A DNA stretch of 64,000 nucleotides. Origin: Eimeria necatrix (lineage: Eukaryota; Apicomplexa; Conoidasida; Eucoccidiorida; Eimeriidae). The translations under genes and the position numbers were made by a program. The notes under the pieces were generated by a model. That model ran no database searches. It was not told the DNA's origin and saw nothing but the letters and a program-made list of their open reading frames with translations. Position 1 is the stretch's first letter; every line of letters begins with the position of its first letter. The stretch lies in assembly GCF_000499385.1 (NCBI RefSeq), contig NW_013651795.1, positions 2,175 to 66,174 on the forward strand, read 5' to 3'. Shown in pieces: positions 57,613 to 64,000 of the stretch.

Positions 57613-57879
57613 CACAAGGACGTTCGTGGCACTGCAACTTGCGCTTCTAAAGCTGTGATTACTTCTACGTCTGTCGCTGCCGCTCTCCCATTCGCTAGGG
57701 CGGAGTCTGCTGCTGCGTCTCCTGGCCGTCGCTGCTGCTGCTGTTGCTGCTGTTGCTGCTGTTGCTGCTGCTGTTGCTGCTGCTACTGGGACTCACAGCG
57801 TTGCCTCCTGGTTCCTTTCGAACACCTGCGCGATATCGGCGCCCCCTCCTAAGCCTCCCCATGGCCGCGCGGCTAGCAT
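54126..57879 (-). CDS. SF3B4: Splicing factor 3B subunit 4 (SF3B4/SAP49), two RRMs, 8 exons
   Basis: Exons (minus order): 57797-57879, 57448-57566, 56881-57008, 56517-56615, 55961-56117, 55379-55531, 55076-55207, 54126-54910. They total 1656 nt (551 aa), phases consistent. Exon 1 ends ERNQEAT, joined to RRM1: [19 protein letters not shown] (RNP2), HQGYAFVEF (RNP1), [17 protein letters not shown]2: [20 protein letters not shown] (RNP2), SKGFAFVSM (RNP1), [20 protein letters not shown], then the family signature [16 protein letters not shown]. The tail is Pro/Gly/Met-rich with about ten [12 protein letters not shown] units. SF3B4 is a U2 snRNP protein that binds SF3B2 and contacts pre-mRNA upstream of the branch point. 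A short Gln run lies between RRM2 and the tail. The final TGA overlaps a perfect donor (CA|GTGAGTGG), so a further 3' exon is possible. It is divergent from the amine oxidase gene. Confidence 0.93.
57013..57116. repeat. Three GGTGTACGTACACC palindromes in SF3B4 intron 2
   Basis: Perfect copies at 57013-57026, 57060-57073 and 57103-57116. On the gene's strand the first is followed by GCAG|GA, the acceptor of exon 3. The second is also followed by CGCAG, a potential cryptic acceptor. The third is not. Confidence 0.95.
57215..57269. repeat. Telomere-like TTTAGGG repeat in SF3B4 intron 2 (inner)
   Basis: 'gggtttggggtttagcgttt' followed by 'agggtttagagtctagggtt' and further units, degenerate. It is read as AAACCCT on the transcribed strand. 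Confidence 0.85.
57386..57447. repeat. Telomere-like repeat forming the 5' end of SF3B4 intron 2
   Basis: Eight TTTAGGG-type units. In the gene's direction the intron starts GTAAACCCTAAACCCTAAAC, so the donor GTAAAC is itself the first telomere-like unit. Confidence 0.92.
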
Positions 57880-58882
57880 TGTGGCGCTGCTGTTGCTGTT
57901 GCTGCCGGTGTTGCTGTTGCTGCTGCTGCTGCTGCTGCCGTCGCTGCTCCTGTGGGTGGCCTAGGAGCAGGTGGTTATGTTATTTCGGCGGCTGCGACTT
58001 CTAGTACTGCTGCGATGGCTGTCTGTGGTCGTGCAGCTCCTGCGATCCCCGGGAAAGTGCTCGGCTGCTGCTGTTGCTGCTGCTGTTGCTGCTGTGCTCC
58101 TGCTGCTGCAGCTCTAGTTGTCACTCATACAGCCGTACTATTCCTAGATCCTCCTACACTTCTGAAGTTTGCTGCTGCGACTGCAGCAGAAAGGCCGGCT
58201 GGGTCTCCTGCGGCTGCTGCTGCTGGCCCGCAGCTGCTGGCTGCTGCTGGTGAAGGCAAAGGCATGGACCGCTGCAGCAGCAGAGGTATTTCTGTCCTGT
58301 TTGCTGCGTCAACAAAAACAAAACAATCACAACAAAACAGTAATCACAAAAACGAGCTAAGGCCTCGCCTCAGCTCAGCAGCTTCCAGGTCACTGCTGCA
58401 TGCATGCAGCTGCTGCTGCGGCTGCCGCAGCTGCCGTATCTGGCTGGTAATGCTGCTGCTGCTGCTGCTCGTGTAGCCCTCTTCACGCGAATCTTAAGGG
58501 CTGCACATTTTAGCGATTTGTAGCTCAAGTGGTGTCACCAGCTGCAATTTATTTTTCAGTTTTGTCTTGTCTTTTGTGTTTGTGCTGGGTAGCCGCCTGG
58601 GTGTACATACACCGCAGCTCTCCCGTGGTCCAGCAGCCACAGCTAAGGCGCAGCCGGGGCCTTCCGCAAACCAGGTGTATTGACACTCACCCAGGCTATT
58701 TTCCAGGACACATAGGTGCAGCAGGCCCCTAGAGGGGCTCAGGAGACCCACTCGTTTTGTATAGTTGTGCTTGTTGCTGCTGCTGCTGTTGAGTCCTGCA
58801 GCAGCTGCTGCTGTTGTTGTACGTCAGCATGGCGCAGCTCCTGTTTGTTCGTTCACCAGGCGCTGCTAAGGCAGCGTAGAGG
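57880..58882. promoter_or_regulatory. Divergent intergenic region between SF3B4 and the amine oxidase gene
   Basis: 1.0 kb between start codons, with CTG-type triplets on the plus strand (57880-58110, 58385-58480). A palindromic element ggtgtacatacacc (58600-58613) is followed by GCAG|CTC, which looks like an acceptor of an unannotated 5'-UTR exon of the plus-strand gene. No coding region is accepted here. Confidence 0.45.
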
Positions 58883-61100
58883 ATGTCCTCGCTCACACTG
58901 CCTGCTGCGACTGCAGCAACGCTTGCTACTGCAGCAACTGGTGCTGCAGCAGCAACTGGTGCTGCAGCAGCAGCAACTAGCGCTGCTGCGCCTGCTGGTT
59001 CTGCTGGTGAAGAGAAACCGAAATCTGCAGCTTTAAATGGCCACGCCGCAGCAAAGGCTTCCAGGGTTCCTAACCTGGAAGCAGCAGCAGCTGCCGCAGA
59101 TGCTGCAGCTGCTGCAGTTGTTGCAAGTACATCAGATGCAGCAGATGCAGCAAGCGCAGCAAATGCAGCAAGCGCAGCAGATGCAGCAGCAGCGGCAGAA
59201 GGGCCTGAGGGTCTGCTGCTGCAGTGGGCAAACCGTTACCGCTTGCGGAGCCGGTGTCCGCTGCGTCGGCAGCAGCTGCAGCAGCAGCCTTGGCCGCTGC
59301 AGCAGCTGCTGCTGCAGCAGATGATAGACGTCGTCGATGCTGCTGTGGATGCTCTGGCCTTTCAGACGGGGCACATGCAGCAGCTGCTAGAGCTGCACCG
59401 GAGAGAGGCGGCGCAGCACGAGTCCTGGTGCCCTGTTGCTGCTGCTGCTGCTGCTGCGCGGGAAGCAGCAGCAGCTGCTGCTGCTGCTGCGGCTCTTGAG
59501 AGCGATGCAGACACCGCCCTCGGGCGCTGCAAGCGGCCCAAGCCACGAAGCAATGTGCAGCACCGGCAGCGGCTGCAGCAGCAGCACTGCAAGGAGCTGC
59601 TTGCTGCAGCAGATGCTCATCCCCTCGACAGCAAACTTCGAGCCGCGCTGCTGCTGCAGCATCAGCAGCCCTTTGACCGCTGCACGTGCGCAGCCGGGCG
59701 CAACTCAGCAGCAGCAGCAGCAACTGCAGCAGCAGCAGTGCCTGCAGCGGAAACGCCTGCTGCTGCTGCTACTGCTGCAGCAGACGCAATATGCGGCAAT
59801 CGGTACAGCAGCGACGAGGTGCTGCCGCCTGCTAGTGAGTGCTGGCCCTCCCGGTGTACGTACACCTCATTCCCGCCTCCTGCTGCTGCTGCTGTCGAGC
59901 CGCTGCGGCTGCTGCGGCCTCCTGCTGCTCACCAGACGTTAACAGGCCTTTCATCTTACTGCGAGTTGGCTGTTGCTGATCCCTGGACAGTTCGCTGCTG
60001 CAGCAGCACCAGCAGCAGAAGTGCTAAGCCCCTGCTGCTGCCGCTGCCCACCGTAGCCACTGCAGCACCCCCTCCCCTTACCCACCTCGCCATACCCGAG
60101 CTGGAGCCGTGGCTGCAGCAGCTGCAGCAGCTTCTTGCTGCTGCTGCAGCCCCAGCGGCAGCTGCAGCGCCTGCTGCAGAGGTCAAGCAGCAGCAGAGCA
60201 ACGGCTACCTTGGTGCAGCAGCTGCAGCTCCGGAGGCTCGGGCAGCAGAGGCAGCAGCAGATGCCGCTGCAGCAAAAAAGCCAGCAGCAGATACTGCTGC
60301 TACAACAGAGCCAGCAGCCGACACTGCTGCTGCAACAGAGCCAGCAGCAGCAACAGCAGCAACAGCAGCAGCAGCAGCGCCTGTGGGCTACCACGTGGTA
60401 ATCGTTGGGGGCGGCGTCGCCGGGCTTGCAGCAGCAGCAGTGCTGCGGCTCTTTGGGGTGTCTGTGCTAATTGTGGAGGCGGGGCAGCAGCTGGGGGGTC
60501 GCGTGCGCACTGCTGCAATGGATACCTTAGCAGCAGCAGGGAAGCAGCAGCAGCAGCAGCAGCAGCAGCACCATGACCTCAAGCAGCTGATGCTGCCGCC
60601 CAATGGCATGAAGACAAGCGCCGCAAAAAACAAAGAGCCCCGCTTTTGGAAGTATGTGATGCCTACAAGCCCGAAGCAGCAGGCTGTAGCAGCAGCAGCA
60701 GCAGCAGAAGCAGCAGAAGCAGCAGAAGAGGCGGGAGGGAGGCGCACGCGCTCGCGAAAACGAGCGGCGAAAGCAGCAGCAGCAACTGCAGCAGCAGCAG
60801 TAACGGCAGCAGCACCAAACGCAGCGAAGAAACTTGCTCGAGGCCCGGTCGAGCCCGCGAGCTCCCGGTCTGCATCTTCTGCTGCTGCTACTGCTAGCGC
60901 TGCTGCTGCTGCTGCAGGAAAGAGTGAGCAGGGGACAGCGACAGCTGCTGGTGCAGCAAAAACAGAGGCACCGGCCGCAGATACTGCTGCGCCAGCAATT
61001 GAGGAAGCAGCAGCAGCAACGCCAGCCACTGGGAGCCCCGCAGCAGCGCCTGCAGCGTCAGAAGCAGGTGCAGGACTCGATTTGGTAGCAAGCACAAAGT

Positions 61101-61134
<34 letters not shown>

Positions 61135-61435
61135 CGCATTGCGGCTGTGCATAGACTTGGGCGCCAATTGGCTCATGAGGGACCGCAGCAGCCCGCAGTT
61201 CGTCTGGCGTTTTGCTGCGCGGCTGGGTGTGCCTTCTGTGGGTTTTTGGGGCAACTGGAGGCACCGCTTCAACTGCAGCAGCCGGAGGAGCAGCAGCAGC
61301 AAATGCAGCAGCAAACGCAGCAGCAGCCTCCGCAAAGACGTCCGCGCCCGCTCCCAAGAGGCGCGCGCAGCTTCACCACCCACTCTCGCAGCAGCACCCG
61401 CGCCCTCGGCTGCTGCACCAGCAGCAGCAGGACCA

Positions 61436-61468
<33 letters not shown>

Positions 61469-62842
61469 ACAGCGGGGCCGGATGCGGACAGCAACAGCGA
61501 AGGCGCAGCAAGCGGGGTGGAAGGGGGCGGGGGTGGCTGGGAGCCTCTGGTGCATGCAGCACAATGGCGAGATGATAAGGGCCAAATAATTCCAGCAGCA
61601 AGAATTGCGTTTCTTAAGGACTTGCAAGATGCTGCTCTCGTTGCTGCTACCATGACCCAAGCTGCCAGAGACAGAGCCCTGAGAAGGGCCCCCGGCACCC
61701 ACGTGAGGCTCAAGCAGCAGCAGCAGCAGCAGCTCTGTCAGCAGCAGCGGGGGTGGGAGCAACAGAAGCAGCAGCAGCTCAACGGCGAAGGCGGCAGCAG
61801 CACAAGCAAAGCTGCTGGTGCTGGTGCTGCTCAGGGTGGAAGCCCGCCAGCGCGCGATGATGCATCAGAGGCCTCAGCAACTCCATCGACTACCGCAACT
61901 GCAGCAGCAGCGTCAGCAGCAGACGCATTAGCAGCAGTAGCAGCAGCAGCCTCACCAGAGGCCGCTGCAGCAACAGCAGCAGCAACAGAGGCAGCAGCAG
62001 AAGCAGCAGTTGCTGCTAAACCGCGAAGCCTAGGGTCGGCACTGCGCGACGCTGTTCGCTTTATTGTTAAAGAGCAGCACGCGCTCGGGCTGCCCAACTT
62101 GCGCGAGCTGTCCTATGGTCATGCTGCACGCAGCAGCAGCAGCAGCAGCAAAAACAGCAGCAGCACCAGCAGCAACGCGCGCAGTCGCCACTGCAAGCGG
62201 AAGCTTTCTACAGGCTCTGGAAGCAGCAGCGCTCCTCAAAGTCGCAGCCGCGGCAGCAGCAGCAGCAGGACCGCCAAGCGGCATCAAAGCAGCAGCCACC
62301 GACGCTGTGGTGGGGGAGACAGCAGCTGCAGCAGCAGCTGCAGCAGCAAGCTTACCGCAACTGACATCCAGATAGTTTGGAAGATGCTGCAGCGATCTCT
62401 TGGCTACGTCTGCAGCTTTGACCGGCTCGCAGCAGAGGCCCTAGCCCCTTTCTCCTCCGATGAAGACGAAGCAGCACCTGCTGCTGCTGCTGCTGCTGCA
62501 GCAAACGGAAGCGAGCCCATGAAAGCCGCGCGACGCAGTAGAGTTTCAGCAGCAGCAGCAGCAGACGCCGCTGCTGGTGCTGCTGCAGAGGGTGCCGACG
62601 CCACGAACTGCAGCCGCAGCGCTTCCAACAGCAGCAGCAGAGACAGCAGGGGAAAGAGGCGCGACGCTGCAGGCGGCGCAGCAGAAGCAGCAGGAGCAGC
62701 AGATACAGCAGCAGCGGCAGACGCAAACGCAGCTGCAGCTGCAGCAAAAGGTCACCACAGCACGAACCAGAGCACCCTGACTGGTCCCAGCAGGCAGCAC
62801 GGACCCCTGTCTAGCAACGGGCTCTCGCCACCGAGCCCACCC

Positions 62843-62898
<56 letters not shown>

Positions 62899-63946
62899 TG
62901 CGCGTCGGCCCCGCGGCGAGCCGATTTTCTCCTTTTTGCGGGCAAAAGATTATCAGATTTTGGGGCGCCTCGAAAGCTTGCGGTGTCTGCGCAGCCGCGT
63001 TGGGCCAACAGCAACTCCGACGCCGTGGGACAGAAGGGCGGAGAGCTTCGACAGGCTCTTCATTCAGGTGCCTGTTTTGCTGCTGCTGCTGCTGCTGCTG
63101 TTGCTTTGAGGGAGCTTGTTGCTTCTGTGCTCATGAGACTGCTTTATGGGCCGTTGGCCCCTGTCGCACACGCTGCTGCTGATCGTTTCCCCAGTGGGGC
63201 AGTCACTTGTTCTGCTGCTGTTTTTACTGCTGCTGCTGCTACTGCTTTGGGGGCTGCTGCTGCTGTGAAACGCGTCCCTGCTTCATCAGCTGCTGCTGCT
63301 TGGTGCTGCTGGGCGCTGCCTGCAGGGGTACGCATGGCTGCCGCGGCTGCTGGTGCGGGGCTTCGACCTTCCGAGCTGCTGCCTGTTGGGCTGGAGGGTG
63401 CGGGAAGTTGAAATGCTCCAGAAGCAGCAGCTGCAACAGCAGCAGCTGCTGCTGCAGCAACAGAAGCCGGAAAAGGACACCCCACAGAGAACAGGATGGG
63501 GCACAGCATCTAGCTGCCGCGGGAGTGGATCCCCAAACCGGTCTCGATCACGATCCCGATCCCCCTCTTGGGACTCAACACGTTCGCGTTCGCCCTCTCA
63601 GGAGTCTGCACTTGGCCAGACGCTGCAGCAGCAGCAGCAGCTGCAGCAGCAGCAGAAACATGCAGCCATTAGGGAAGCCGCTGTGGATCTGGCGAGGGCT
63701 CTGCAGGAGCAAAAGCCAGCAGGGCCAGCTGCCAACAACGCTGCTGATCCGGAGGCTGCTGCTGCGGCAGCAACAAATAAGATAGCTGCTGCAGCAGCAG
63801 CAGCAGGGGACCCGCAGCCTCTTCACTGGGTATCACCAGAATACAACTTCATTCGGCTTCAACTGCGCCGACACCGCGAAGCGCCTGAACTGCAAGAACT
63901 GCAGCAAGGGAAACCGGAGGCCTCCAAAGAGCAGCAGCAGCAGCAT

Positions 63947-63978
<32 letters not shown>

Positions 63979-64000
63979 GCACGAGAAAGAAGAGGAAGCA
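58883..64000 (+). CDS. FAD-dependent amine oxidase, LSD1/KDM1-like, 3' end outside window
   Basis: Exon 1 58883-63067 (ATG, MSSLTLPAATAA). Donor CAG|GTGCCT and acceptor CCTGCAG|GGG join it to exon 2, 63326 to the window edge, phase 0. An Ala-rich N-terminus of ~500 residues precedes the dinucleotide-binding fold: VVIVGGGVAGLAAAAVLRLF with IVEAGQQLGGRVRT (residues about 506-547), i.e. GxGxxG, the acidic ribose-binding E and the GGRxR motif. DLGANWLM (about 755) matches the second FAD-contact segment. Exon 2 opens with GYAWLPRLLVRGFDLP then CCLLGWRVREVEML, the family's 'gG...L...La.gL....L...V..v' segment. An Arg-Ser-rich insertion (SRSRSRSRSPSW) follows. Such flavoenzymes oxidise C-N bonds; the nuclear LSD1 group demethylates histone lysines. 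Very long Ala/Gln/Ser insertions separate the catalytic blocks. The C-terminal FAD/substrate motifs lie beyond the edge, so LSD1 versus another amine oxidase is not settled. Confidence 0.75.
59853..59866. repeat. GGTGTACGTACACC palindrome within the amine oxidase exon
   Basis: A perfect copy inside coding sequence, read as R-C-T-Y-T-S. It is followed by TCATTCCC rather than a CAG acceptor, so this copy is not at a splice site in my model. Confidence 0.95.

Noticed and set aside
60388..61713. 441-codon minus-strand Leu/Ala-rich frame
   Set aside because: Antisense shadow of the amine oxidase exon, no motif.

Overview
The window looks like nuclear DNA of an Eimeria-type coccidian (Apicomplexa). 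Dense CAG/CTG triplet repeats encode runs of Gln, Ala and Ser inside otherwise conserved proteins. Telomere-like AAACCCT repeats lie inside introns, the genes are intron-rich, and repeat-rich ('R') blocks alternate with repeat-poor ('P') blocks. A cluster of rearranged mitochondrial pieces (cox1 and fragmented LSU rRNA) also fits Apicomplexa. No bacterial-style operon, tRNA or CRISPR array was seen.

Layout. 1-15.1 kb: gene-poor P block built largely from old, degenerate tandem and direct duplications, interrupted at about 7.5-9.7 kb by AT-rich mitochondrial-derived DNA. 15.2-23.2 kb: R block with a minus-strand Gln/Ala-rich protein gene, a (TG)n tract and a minus-strand leucine-rich-repeat protein gene. 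23.2-42.8 kb: P block with scattered short exons (one possible flagellar CFAP144-like gene), several long inverted repeats, and two related single-pass membrane protein genes (32.5-33.8 kb plus strand; 38.6-40.5 kb minus strand). 42.8-64.0 kb: R block with four housekeeping or chromatin genes in alternating orientation. They are an archaeal-type OBG/YchF GTPase (minus, 10 exons), RNA polymerase III subunit RPC3 (plus, 11 exons), spliceosomal SF3B4 (minus, 8 exons) and a FAD amine oxidase resembling LSD1 (plus, cut by the right edge).

I rebuilt the exon structures of these four genes by hand. In each of the three complete models every intron phase fits its neighbour and the summed exon length divides by three (1410, 2094 and 1656 nt). 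These models led to the main observations. The triplet repeat runs as CAG in the sense strand of exons but as CTG in the sense strand of most introns, where it ends in the CAG acceptor. A palindromic 14-mer, GGTGTACGTACACC, recurs and sits directly at several 3' splice sites. Telomere-like repeats touch splice sites. One OBG intron appears to be GC-AG.

The genes do not form one pathway. Together they cover Pol III transcription, pre-mRNA splicing, a translation-type GTPase and probable histone demethylation. Divergent pairs (OBG/RPC3 and SF3B4/amine oxidase) share about 1 kb intergenic regions that may hold bidirectional promoters. Family identities come from recognising conserved motifs by eye; no database search was run.
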